Shown: positions 1 through 10,200 of the stretch, one piece after another
Layout: the number at the start of each line of letters is the position of its first letter
Numbering within the stretch: position 1 is the stretch's first letter
Assembly: GCA_000729835.1 (NCBI GenBank)
Contig: JFHB01000025.1
Location: forward strand, 62,001-126,000
From: Atkinsonella hypoxylon
Lineage: Eukaryota > Ascomycota > Sordariomycetes > Hypocreales > Clavicipitaceae
Direction of reading: 5' to 3'
Length of the DNA: 64,000 bases
Position numbers and translations under genes: made by a program
Notes under the pieces: model-generated
Seen by the model: the letters and a program-made list of their open reading frames with translations, nothing else
The model's database searches: none
What the model was told of the DNA's origin: nothing

Positions 1-603
1 GAAGGCTACGCGCCCGACCGCACGCCGCGAGGGCCCTCGCCCCGCGACAATCCCAACGGAGGATACGGCTACAACGGCGGTGGCTACGCGCCAAACGGTG
101 GTTACGGCGTCGAGAGACACTCTTATCGGGGCGCAGCGCCCAACAAAAAGGGGCAATATAGCGATGCGGTGCTCAACGAGCTGGAGAGCCAGAACGACGC
201 GCAGGTGGCGGGTATTCTGGGCAAAGTCAGGACCCTCAAGCATGTGAGTTGCGCTCTCCCTCGTTTGGTGAACAGAATTCCATGTGGCAAACCCTCTCTC
301 TTCTCTTCTTTGACCTCAATTCTGTTGGGGAGAGAAGGGGGGAGGGAGGGGGGAAATCGGAATGGAGTATTGACTGGTGTTGGGGAAAACCACAAGATGA
401 CCGTAGCTATCGGCGATGAAATCCGCGAGTCCTCCGCCTTGGCTGAAAAGATGAACAACACATTTGACTCGACGCGGGTGCGGCTGCGCGGCACGATGAA
501 CCGCATGCTTCTCATGGCGGAGCGGACGGGCGTGGGATGGAAGGTTTGGCTGTTGTTTTTTGCGGCGGTGGGCATGCTGTTTTTTTATGTGTGGTTGTTC
601 TAG
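1..603 (+). CDS. bet1: Bet1-family v-SNARE, 5' end outside window
   Basis: This is the C-terminal part of a Qc-SNARE of the Bet1 family, which acts in ER-Golgi vesicle fusion. Two exons are visible: 1-243 and 397-603, with intron 244-396 (GTGAGT donor, CACAAG acceptor). The visible protein opens with a Gly/Tyr/Asn-rich stretch. The SNARE heptads start at LESQNDAQVAGILGKVRTLK, continue after the intron with IGDEIRES and STRVRLRGTMNRMLLMAERTG, and end in a single C-terminal membrane anchor (VWLLFFAAVGMLFFYVWLF). Joining the exons restores continuous similarity to yeast Bet1 (compare IRGSN, KLKRTFGNMMEMAR), which supports the intron. The intron is 153 bp and free of stops, so an unspliced reading also stays open. 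The start codon lies upstream of base 1. The gene is convergent with APC15. Confidence 0.9.
   Translation, partial: EGYAPDRTPRGPSPRDNPNGGYGYNGGGYAPNGGYGVERHSYRGAAPNKKGQYSDAVLNELESQNDAQVAGILGKVRTLKHVSCALPRLVNRIPCGKPSLFSSLTSILLGREGGREGGNRNGVLTGVGENHKMTVAIGDEIRESSALAEKMNNTFDSTRVRLRGTMNRMLLMAERTGVGWKVWLLFFAAVGMLFFYVWLF
244..396 (+). other. BET1 intron containing a G-quadruplex motif
   Basis: The intron runs from GTGAGT to CACAAG and interrupts the SNARE motif. At 327-353 the sense strand carries four G runs of at least three (G4, G6, G3, G6) separated by 6, 1 and 1 bases, which matches the standard quadruplex pattern. The length is divisible by three and there is no in-frame stop. Confidence 0.7.
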
Positions 604-1163
604 GCATGAGAGTGTGATGGCTCATTGTTGAGGACGGGACCTCCGGGGGGGGGGGGGGCTATTACTTTTTTTTTTTTTTTTCTGCGTGCGGATAGACCTG
701 ATTTGCATTCAGCTGGCGTTTGGGCATTTACATGGACTTTGGTTTCCTGGGAATGGTACCAGCATTGGCGGCATAGCTACATACAATACAGTTGTGGCTG
801 GGCAATTCTTTGATTCTTTGCTTGCGTGTGACTCTGGGGTTTTGGTGGTGGACGTGATATGTGTGAATGGTGGATTGTTGTCGTGATAATTACTGACTTG
901 TTGATCCATAAAGAGGAGCCGGTGGAAATGTCGGCCGGCTAGGGGCAAGTAGTCATTCACGATCTAGTAAGTGACAAGTCTCGGGTTCAACGTCCAGTGA
1001 CATAATGTCATTCTCGCCCGAATTTGAAAGCTAGTGATTTCTCAAAGCATCGTCGTCATGTCTATGGATACGTTCTAGTTTTGCGTGGCAAACCTGCTAG
1101 TCACCCGACAGCCCTGACCGTGACACCAAAGGCCTCACATCGGCCACGGCATCCCTTCGGGCG
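604..1163. other. Convergent 3' spacer between BET1 and APC15
   Basis: No gene was recognised. The spacer holds a run of about fourteen G followed closely by a T run (about 645-681), which would be error-prone in sequencing and assembly. It probably contains the 3' UTRs and poly(A) sites of both flanking genes. Confidence 0.6.
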
Positions 1164-2286
1164 TCACCGGCCCCTCCTCGGCGCAGGACTGCTCTCCATG
1201 AAACTGCTCTCATCCTGACTCATGATATTACTCAAGTCGATGCTCTCATGCGGCCCAGAGACCCTCCTCCGGCGCAAGGTCGGACTCTGCGCATGGGCCG
1301 TCCTAGGCGCAAACCCCGTGTCGTCCTCGTCGTCGCGCTCTTCCTCGCAGCTGCTCAGCTCGGCTTCCGAATCGGTGTGCTCGTACAGCCCGCTTTCTGC
1401 CTCGGGAATCTCGTCATCTAGGTTGGCCTCCATGTCGAGCCCGTCTGTGTCGTCGTAGGCAAAGTCCTCTTCGTCCAGCATGTGGCCTTGGTATTCCTCC
1501 TCGAGCTCTTCCTCACCGCCGTAGATGTCGTCGCCGTCGGGGTCGCCCCGGACGAGGGCCTCGCGGAAGGCGTCGTCCGTCATGCGCATTCTCGCGGCCA
1601 TGAGGTCGTTTTGGCGTTCCTCGCGGCGGGCCTCGTCGTCGAGGGAGGAGGAGGCGGATGCGTCCTCGGGCTCGTTCTCGTCCGGCGCTTCTTCTTCCTC
1701 CTCGTCGTCTGAGTCCGGGCCCATGGCGAAGGGGTCCTCTGCGTCTGCGTCGGGGATCTCGTCGTCAAGGTCCTGCGCGCCGTCGAGCTGGACGTCGTCC
1801 ATCAGGCCCTCTTCCGACATGCCGCCCCCTTCGGCCTCGGCCAGTTCCTGGGCGAGCTGCTCCCGGCGCAGGGCCTCCTGGTGCTCTTCTTGCTCGCGCT
1901 TCTCTTCCCGCATCTGGTGGAGCGTCTTGGGCACGCCTGGTGGGCGCAGCCAGCTGCTTCCGAAGTTTTGGACGTTAATCCGTCGTCGGTGCAGGTACTG
2001 CTCGTCGGCGGCGAGGCGAGCCAGCGCCGTCCGTTCTATCGCTTGGCTTCGGGATCTGGCTTGTCCAGCGCCATGGTTGTGGCTCGCGTGGTCGCTGTGA
2101 TGGGTGCCGTGCGGTCCATGGGTGTGGGATGGGCTTCTGGAAGACGTGTACCAGAGCGAGTGCGACTTTTTGCACGGTTATTTTGGTCCTGAAGTTAGCT
2201 TCCTTTGTCGCTTCTCTGGTCTGGCTGCCTGGTGGGGGGGAACTTACGTCTCGCGGTGTAAAGTCTGGCAGGGTTGAAAGCATCAT
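1164..2286 (-). CDS. apc15: Anaphase-promoting complex subunit Apc15 (Mnd2-like)
   Basis: Apc15/Mnd2 is a small accessory subunit of the APC/C ubiquitin ligase, which controls mitotic and meiotic exit. There are two exons on the minus strand: 2286-2248 and 2165-1164, with intron 2247-2166 (GTAAGT donor). The spliced protein of about 346 residues reads MLSTLPDFTPRD then SHSLWYTSSRSPS, a His-rich linker, ERTALARLAADEQYLHRRRI, and VQNFGSSWLRPPGVPKTLHQ. This is the conserved block of the fungal family. It is followed by a Glu/Arg-rich helix and a long acidic, low-complexity tail. Two adjacent ATGs (2286 and 2283) could start it, and a further in-frame ATG lies upstream at 2310. The family assignment rests on the N-terminal block; the tail is too simple to be diagnostic. 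Confidence 0.85.
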
Positions 2287-2543
2287 GTGCAGCAGAGCAT
2301 CTATGAGCAATCGAGTTGAAGATGGGGATTTGGCGGGATCTGCAGATGTTGGATTAGGCTGATGGACGAGCCTAGGATGTAATATTTGGCGGAATGGACG
2401 CGTCGCGTCATGGGCAGGTGAGAGTGCTTGACTTGACAGCTGTAGAACTTGTGGTGGGGTTTATTGTGCTGTCTGTCCACGCAAGTTATAGTCATGATTA
2501 GCTTCGGTCACTCTCGTGAGCAATTAAATTTGGGGGCTGGGGG

Positions 2544-2563
2544 ATAATAATAATAATAATAAT
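2544..2563. repeat. AAT trinucleotide microsatellite
   Basis: About six to seven perfect AAT units lie in the spacer upstream of APC15. Nothing suggests a function. Confidence 0.9.
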
Positions 2564-3996
2564 TTGTTAACGTCTGCTCTACAGATTTCTATATTCTCCC
2601 ACGTAACATATCGAAACACATTTTGGAAAAACATGGGGACATTAAAGTGGCGAGTGGAACTGTGATCAATCTGACCTACCCTACAGAAGGTCCTGCATGT
2701 CTCGGCTGGATTGAATTATGCCGTCGTCTCAGTGACCATATCACTTTTCTGAAGAAGCTGCCGCCCGACCTCGGTCAAGTTTCGGAACATGATCATCTAT
2801 TCCTGAAATGTGCATCTACGATGCTCAGCGCCGAGGAACGAATATAGGGAACTTGTAAAAGCATACGGATCGTCTTCAATTCGTGCTAGCTCGCGTCGTT
2901 ACCGAGGAGAAAGAGGACGGATTTGCGTCTTGATTACAGAAAAGTGTTACCATATTTATTGCTCACGTTGCGAATGTGAAACGGAAATTGCGGTGAGAAA
3001 TATGCACGGAGCGGGCCTCTATTCAATGGATTGATTCACACAAGGACGAACATGGCCTTGCCGTCTTTGTGTCTTCTTCAGCACATTGACGAGCTTGCTG
3101 CGACGACGCCAGGCCAGGCCAGACCAGGCATCACCATTCTCAGAAGGTCGTCACCAGAAGAAGAGAAAAAAGGTGCGAGTTGTTTCATTGCGCCAGATCC
3201 CGAGCCGTTGCTGGACCTCTCCGAAGCTCCGCTCAGACACAAGGTTTAAGGTTTGACCTCGCCATCTCGGTTGGGAACGTAGTCTCGGTCCCCTCAGGCT
3301 GATTGGTCCAAGCATTGCCTTACTGGACCGCCGCACAGCGTGAGCGGCTATGATGGACGGCTGACAGGGGAGATAAGGATGGAAGCCCGATGCCCCATCG
3401 TGATTGGCTGACCGCTAATGTTTGTTTCCTGGTGTCGATGATTTTGTTAAAACCGTGGACCGAGGCCGCGGTTGGCGCGTTGGCGACGGGCCAGGAGAGC
3501 TGCGCCAATCCCTTCCATCGTCTCCATCCCACCTAGCCGTGCCGTGCCATCCTAGCAGCAGCATTGTGTGTTTCTGAGAGGGTTTTGCCGCCGTGTGCGC
3601 AAGCAAAGGTGATGCATTCATTGATCATGATGCCAGTGCCGAAAGGTGTATCGTATTCCCGACAACATCAAATACATGTCCCCGAGCGGAGCTTAGAGGT
3701 CCTTTTCCCGGGCCTCGTGGGGACAGTGAGTGAGTGACATGCCTTCCCATTTGTCTGGTCTGGTTCGATCATGAAAGCACCGAGACTGAACGAGACTGAA
3801 ATCTTTGAACATGGTCTCGACTGACCTCACTCGAGTGACTCAATCGCTTACTCCCCGCGTCGCGGTGATGTGACGACACTTGGCAAGGATCCTTGGTCGG
3901 CATCTGTCGGAACCCATTCGCCACGTATGTAATTGAGGCATTGTCGCCTCAGGCTTAGAGCGACATCGGCGAGACAGGCTTGCAAATCCAGCACTG

Positions 3997-4014
3997 TACC
4001 TACCTAGGTAGGTA
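3997..4014. repeat. 18-bp perfect palindrome TACCTACCTAGGTAGGTA
   Basis: This sequence equals its own reverse complement. It is followed directly by an ACTCCGTA element (4018-4025). Shorter relatives of both motifs recur in other spacers of this window. Confidence 0.9.
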
Positions 4015-4197
4015 GTTACTCCGTAGGTTGTCTAGAGTGCCTCGGGTGCCCCCTGCTGGCTGGGTTGCAGAGTACGGAGTTGAGATGGTGGCAGGGCCCG
4101 AAAGTGGCCCTGGCGTAAACCATGACGACTTGATGATGGTGCATCTCCTAGGGACGTAATTGACGCCTTGCTGGGGGCCCTGGACGCACGCAGCACC

Positions 4198-4245
4198 TAC
4201 GCACGCACCCTACGCACGCACCCCACGCACGCACCCCACGCACGC
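4198..4245. repeat. 13-bp tandem repeat, about 3.7 copies
   Basis: Copies of YACGCACGCACCC lie head to tail at 4198-4210, 4211-4223, 4224-4236 and, partially, 4237-4245. They create spurious open frames on both strands. Confidence 0.9.
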
Positions 4246-4417
4246 TGGGCTGGCAAAGGCAACAACATGTGGGGAGGGGGGCTTGTCCCGCACCGCATTC
4301 GGAGATTCTAGCCTTTGGTTTCTGTTACAAAACTCTTGTACGGAGTTAGCAAACCTCAATTGGCCACCCACAGATGATATCACGTCTGACATCCGACGAA
4401 TGGGGAGAGCCGCTTAT

Positions 4418-4453
4418 GCAACCCATCTGGCAACCCATCTGGCAACCCATCTG
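4418..4453. repeat. 12-bp tandem repeat, three perfect copies
   Basis: GCAACCCATCTG is repeated three times without a mismatch. Because the unit is 12 bp, the overlying frame encodes a repeated ATHL and stays open, which makes a false ORF. Confidence 0.9.
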
Positions 4454-4658
4454 TCTGCTGTTTCTGTCTGGCAAGTCTGTTCCGCCGAGCAACAATACAT
4501 TATAGAGTAGTGCTCCGTAATATTGCACCGCAGACAAGAAGTATTTGCCGAGTGACCGCATTGACGCCGGCCCGTGGCCTGGGGGTTCTATTTTAGTTTT
4601 GTGAGGGTAATGTAATTCTAAGCCGTCTTTTCTCTTTCTTCTTTCTTTCTTTGTTGTT

Positions 4659-4687
4659 GGGGAAGGGGTGGGGAAGGGGTGGGGGGG
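4659..4687 (+). repeat. G-rich tandem repeat, quadruplex-like
   Basis: Five G runs of four to seven bases are separated by AA or T. They are built from a GGGGAAGGGGT unit repeated about two and a half times. A pyrimidine-rich stretch lies just upstream on the same strand. Confidence 0.8.
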
Positions 4688-5184
4688 TTATTGAGATCTC
4701 GTCGCTCGGTACCCGCAATGGGCAAGGACCCAGAATTAGTCGCCTGGGGCTAGCATCTGTTGCGCTTATTATGTACATACGGACCTGCAGCGTGTGGCCA
4801 GATCCTGGAAAATAGATGAGATCCGGATCCCGGCTCGATGCCTCTTCACTGGTTCCGGGGCTCAAGCCCGCTGCAGCTTTGCTGGGAGCATTGCTAGGCG
4901 AGCATAAAACACGAGATCCCAATGTTCCCCTGTCGCATTGGCAGTGGGAACAGTGGAGGACTTGCGAGCCAGCCCTGGCGTCAAGTTTGACTGCAAGCAG
5001 GCGCCAAATGAAGGATGCGGCATCGGAGCTGTCATGCTCTTCTTTTTAATTTTTCTGACATGTGCTTCTCATGCTGGATGGTGAAGAGAGCACAAGGGCT
5101 GGCTTCCCCCTGTGCGCCGCTCACCATAGGCCAGGGGCCGGATGGGATAGTCGCAAGCCTCATTCTTTGTCCCTATCCTCGTCT

Positions 5185-5228
5185 CCATCCTCATCCTCAT
5201 CCTCATCCTCATCCTCATCCCATCCCCA
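5185..5228. repeat. TCATCC hexanucleotide repeat
   Basis: Five perfect TCATCC units occupy 5191-5220, with degenerate units on both sides. It lies in the spacer upstream of GLT1. Confidence 0.9.
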
Positions 5229-6192
5229 TCCTCAAGCGGATTTGAACAGGACATCGGTAACATGTGCTGGTCGCTAGTTGCCAGTATTAGCACCGAACCG
5301 CAGCGGGTCAAAAGAATGAGGCTATACGCATAGCATTAGGGTTATAGAGCATGCCCAGGGTGCAAGGTGCTTGACACCTACGTAAATGCAGGTAGAGGAA
5401 GTGGACAGACCGACGGAGTAGGTACGTTGGCACAAAACACGAACCTGTCGTATGTCGCTCGCTGCTCATAAGCCCTAGTAAGCCAAGCTAGATATTAACC
5501 GCTGCCACTGCCCTGCTGGGCTGGGTATGAGCGTGCCTATGCCAGGTCGCCGAATAATAATCGACTTCTCTGACTGCTCGAGCGACAGACAGCCTGCCGG
5601 GCGAGGCCGGAGAAGATCCCATGCTAGCAAGGTGAATAATAAAAGCATGCCCTCTTCCCTACTCTGTGCGGAAACTACCCCCGAGTTTTCCCTCATTCTG
5701 AACTTTCTGCTCGCATTCCACCGTAGCAAGCTGGATTGAACCCCCTCAATTGCTTTACTTGCCTACGAAGGTTTTTTTCCCCGTCTCACTGGTAAGTTGA
5801 AAAAAAGAAGAAAAAGAAAGCCTCAAACCGCAATTTTGTTCTCTGGGTGATGATTTCTCTATTTCCGAAATCTATCAAGTGGTTTTTTTTTTTTTTTTTT
5901 TTTTTTTTTGGCGACTTGGGACACGAAACAGAATCTTAGACGAGTTTCGGAAGCTGTTTTTATTCGCCTAAATTGCTGTTTGCCTCTCATTGCTCTCCAT
6001 GACCAAGAGGAAGTGGAACTTGCGAAAGAAGACCCTCGCTTCCACCGACTCGAGTGTTGTTCAGTGAGTTGAGTCCAGCTCGACATCCGGATCGCAGTAG
6101 AGTATCAATTCAGGGTTCGCGACGATCTCGCCAGCGACAAGCTATATACTCAAGTCAAGGACGCGCGGCCATCAAAGCCAAAAAGCGCCGCC

Positions 6193-6249
6193 ATGTTTAA
6201 AAAGGTGTGCGCCTCGACTCTGAGGCTGTCGACTTCTTACGAAAGTTGA
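6193..6249 (+). CDS. Possible short upstream ORF, 18 codons
   Basis: An ATG in an ideal Kozak setting (GCGCCGCCATG) opens MFKKVCASTLRLSTSYES and stops at 6247-6249, about 1 kb before the GLT1 start. A GTGTGC follows the fourth codon and could be a weak splice donor, so this may instead be the first exon of an unrecognised gene. No family resemblance was seen. Whether it is transcribed with GLT1 is unknown. Confidence 0.2.
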   Translation: MFKKVCASTLRLSTSYES

Positions 6250-7268
6250 GCTGCAGGACCGCAATCAGCGACTTGTCATTGGCCGGACGCTGCCGACGCC
6301 TGCATCGCTCCTGCGAATTACATCATGCAAAAACCACTGCTGGATGTCTAACCGCACACAAGCAAGCCAAGGAAAATCGGCCATCAGTTCCAAGACGAGA
6401 GAATTGGCAGCAGCGATCTGACGAACTGAAGAGGAACGCCACCATCAAACAAGGCCATTCCGCAACAACATCTTTAACATGGTGGGAATGCCACGGCAAT
6501 CGCCGCAAAGTACAGCTCATTTTGATGAAACTCTACGCAAAGCAGCGCACAATGCAGGAAGGACAGGAGGGGCAGAGAGGGGCAGGAGGGGAGGCAGCGT
6601 GGGGCGATTGGCCGACTCCGAGTCTCTGCCGGGACCAACCTCGTGCTTGTCAGATGTCAGCAACCACAGGCTACAGCTTCCTGTTTCCGCACTACGCAGC
6701 GTCAATTTGCTGCCGATGGAGCCTGGAGCCCGAGTCTACGGCGCCACTGGCGTCCCCACTTGCGTCCCCACCGGGCCCTACAGCGTCGACTCCCTCTGCC
6801 GAGTGAACAGCTGCTAACATGCATTCTAATGCGCCGTTTCGTTGTTGTGCCAGAAGGCAGACGAGATGGACAAGAGGCCTGCCACGCCGACCATGGTCAA
6901 GCGATTTCAGTTCCGGCGTGGCGCGAGCTGTGCGGACTCGAAACGGCACCACCAGTAGTGCGCTATTCCCTTCGCTTCCCTTTCCCTTCTACATAATATC
7001 TCAGTCCTTGGATATTTCTATCGCACTGCTACTTTTTCGCTATAGCTACTTGCATCTTCCTGCCAAACTACCCATCCGACTACTGCTAATCGCCTTCGCT
7101 CTCTCCAGGTAGATTTGTTCCGGAGCAGCCCTCGGCGCTGCTCTCACCCCCGTTCGATTACAAGCGACAGCAGCCCCTACAGGCAAACCGTCTGAGCGGA
7201 CCCTGCCACACCATCTTTTCTTGTCAAAAAGCCAAGTCCCATTATCGACCTGCGAGCTTTCGCCTAGT

Positions 7269-10200
7269 ATGGGCCTGCTAGCAGAATTCGACGATCGACA
7301 CATCGAAGCTGAGCAGGATACATACCATCCATATGAGTACCAGACTGAGAACAATGACTCTTGGGCTGGTGCCCTGCCTGTGAAACAGGGTCTCTATGAC
7401 CCATCCTACGAGCGAGATGCTTGTGGTGTCGGTTTTGCTTGGTAAGTTGTTCTTAAGAAGAATTGTCAATCATTGATGAACGGTTGAAGAAAAAGACCAC
7501 AACAATTCAATTGACACATTGTCACAGCCACATCAAGGGCAAGCCTAGCCACAAAATTGTCAGCGATGGTAAGTTCATGTCACATAACGCGCTGCCAGGA
7601 AGCTGGACAATGCTCATGGGTTCTTTTTATAGCTCGCAATCTTCTCTGCAACATGACCCATCGTGGAGCGGTGGGATCCGATGCACGAGATGGTGACGGT
7701 GCTGGTGTCATGACATCGATTCCTCATAGGTTTTTTATTAAGAACTTTGAAAAGGAGCAGGACATTAAGTTGCCCCCTCCCGGCCAATATGCTGTGGGAA
7801 ACTTGTTTTTCAAGCCCGACGAGGAGACTCTTGAAGAGTCTCAGAGGCAACTGGAAGATGTTGCCGAGTCGTTGGGCCTTCGAGTTTTGGGCTGGCGAAG
7901 GCCCCCTGTCGACTCGACGCTGCTTGGCCCTGCGGCAAAGTCTCGCGAGCCTATCATTGCTCAGCCCTTTGTCGTTCTCACCTCTGCATACGGCTCTGGC
8001 ACTAGCCCGAAAATGACAGACCCGGAAAAGTTTGACGACAGACTTTTCGAGCGACAGCTGTACGTTCTTCGAAAACGAGCTACACATACCATCGGTCTTA
8101 AGAACTGGTTTTACCTATGTTCCTTGTCCAACAAGAACATTGTCTACAAAGGTCAACTATCTCCTGTTCAGGTCTACGCTTACTACCATGATTTAGTCAA
8201 CGCCGACTTCGAAGCTCATTTCGCCCTCGTTCACTCCCGATTTTCCACCAACACATTCCCTTCGTGGGACAGAGCGCAACCCCTACGATGGGCCGCCCAT
8301 AACGGTGAAATCAACACCCTGCGTGGCAACAAGAACTGGATGCGCGCTCGGGAAGGTCTCATGAACTCAGACATTTTCAAGGATGAACTCGAGCTCATGT
8401 ATCCCATTGTCGAGGACGGCGGTTCTGACTCCGCCGCTTTCGATAACGTTCTCGAACTTCTGACCATTAATGGTGTGCTGTCGCTGCCAGAAGCTGTCAT
8501 GCTCATGGTTCCCGAGGCTTGGCAAGGCAATGATCACATGGATCCCAAGAAGGCTGCTTTCTATGAGTGGGCTGCTTGCCAAATGGAGCCTTGGGATGGC
8601 CCGGCGCTGTTCACCTTTGCGGATGGCCGATACTGTGGTGCCAACTTGGACCGTAACGGACTGCGACCTTGTCGGTTTTACGTCATGGATGACGACCGCA
8701 TCATTTGTGCCTCTGAAGTTGGTACCATTCCAGTTGAGCCTGAGAGTGTTATCCAAAAGGGGCGTTTGCAGCCCGGACGAATGCTCTTGGTCGATACCAA
8801 GGCTGGCCGCATCATTGACGACAGGGAACTGAAGGCTGCCGTTGCCAACCGCCACGACTTCCGCTCCTGGCTCAACAATGAGCTTTTGACTATGCCTAAG
8901 GTCTTGGAAAAACTCGAGTCCACTCTAGATCTTGCCCCTAGGCCAGATGCCACTCTCCTCCAGGAGGACCCTCTTTTGATGTCCTTTGGCTATACTCATG
9001 AGCAAGTCAGCTTGCTTCTCGCCCCAATGGCTGCTGATGAAAAAGAAGCTCTGGGATCCATGGGCAACGATGCACCACTCGCATGTTTGACTCAAGCCCC
9101 ACGTCTTTTGTATGACTACTTCAGACAACTCTTCGCACAGGTCACTAACCCGCCAATCGACCCCATCCGGGAATCCATTGTCATGTCTCTTGAGTGCTAT
9201 GTTGGTCCTCAAGGTAATTTGCTAGAAATGGACCCTTCGCAGTGTGGCCGTCTTATGCTCCCCAGTCCGATCCTGTCAATCCCCGAGTTCAATGCCATCA
9301 AAAACATGTCCACTGTTTACCCCGAGTGGACCGTAAAGACGATTGATCTTACCTTCCCCAAATCTCAAGGCGTCCAAGGTTACATCAACCATCTTGATGA
9401 AATCTGCAATGAAGCCACGGCTGCCATCGAGGCCCGTGATCGTATCATTGTCCTTTCTGACCGCAAGACCTCTGCCGATCGTGTTCCTGTTTCTACTGCC
9501 TTGGCTTCTGGTATGGTGCACCACCATCTCGTCAGCAACAAGTGGCGATCCATGGCCGCTCTTGTTGTGGAAACTGCGGAAGCTCGTGAGGTTCACCACA
9601 TGTGTGTGCTTCTCGGTTATGGTGCCGATGCAATTAATCCATATCTTGCAATGGAATGTGTTCTCAAACTCAACCGAGAGCGATTAATCAAGAAGAAGCT
9701 ATCTGATGAAGCTCTGATCCGCAACTACATTCACTCCTGCGACGGCGGTATCCTTAAGGTCATGAGTAAAATGGGTATTTCTACACTCGCCTCTTATAAG
9801 GGCGCCCAGATCTTTGAAGCACTTGGTCTTGACGAGGCTGTTGTTGAGCGTTGCTTCAAGGGCACTGCCTCCCGTATTCAAGGGCTCACCTTTGATCTAA
9901 TCGCCGAGGACGCTTTCTGTTTCCATGAACGTGGGTTTCCATCCCGGTACACCGTAGGAATCAAGGCTCTCCCCGAATCAGGCGAGTACCACTGGCGTGA
10001 TGGCGGTGAGCCTCATGTCAACAGTCCAGCTGCAATTGCCAATATCCAGGACGCCGTTCGAAACAAGAACGACAAGTCTTATGAGGCTTACTCCAAGGCC
10101 GAATACGAGCAAATCAAGAACTGCACCCTCCGTGGTCTTTTGGACTTCAACTTCGAGGATGCCACACCGGTGCCAATTGATCAGGTTGAACCTTGGACCG

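Larger units (their letters stand above)
2287..7268. other. Long spacer upstream of GLT1, no convincing gene
   Basis: Nearly 5 kb lies without an ORF that looks like a known protein. Open frames here (for example 4160-4510 and 6207-6806) are of odd composition, partly encoded by tandem repeats, and lack splice or family support. The region holds several simple repeats, an 18-bp palindrome near 4.0 kb, a G-rich quadruplex-like block at 4659-4687, poly-T near 5882-5909, and pyrimidine-rich stretches just before GLT1. The last kilobase presumably contains the GLT1 promoter and 5' leader. A non-coding transcript or a lineage-specific gene cannot be excluded. Confidence 0.5.

Noticed and set aside
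3836..3842. TGACTCA as a GLT1 control site
   Set aside because: It is a perfect heptamer but lies 3.4 kb from the GLT1 start with no gene nearer that would explain it, so a chance match is likely.
4198..4453. CRISPR-like direct repeats
   Set aside because: The repeats are contiguous short tandem units without unique spacers, in a eukaryotic genome.
4160..4510. 116-codon plus-strand frame
   Set aside because: Its openness comes largely from the 13-bp and 12-bp tandem repeats beneath it.
5237..5280. tRNA-like T-arm (GTTCAAATCC on the minus strand)
   Set aside because: The bases around the putative loop do not pair as a T stem, and no acceptor or anticodon stem can be drawn.
6207..6806. 199-codon plus-strand frame upstream of GLT1
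   Set aside because: It has no recognisable domain and overlaps other unrelated open frames on both strands. The composition looks like spacer DNA. It is kept only as a possible part of the GLT1 leader.
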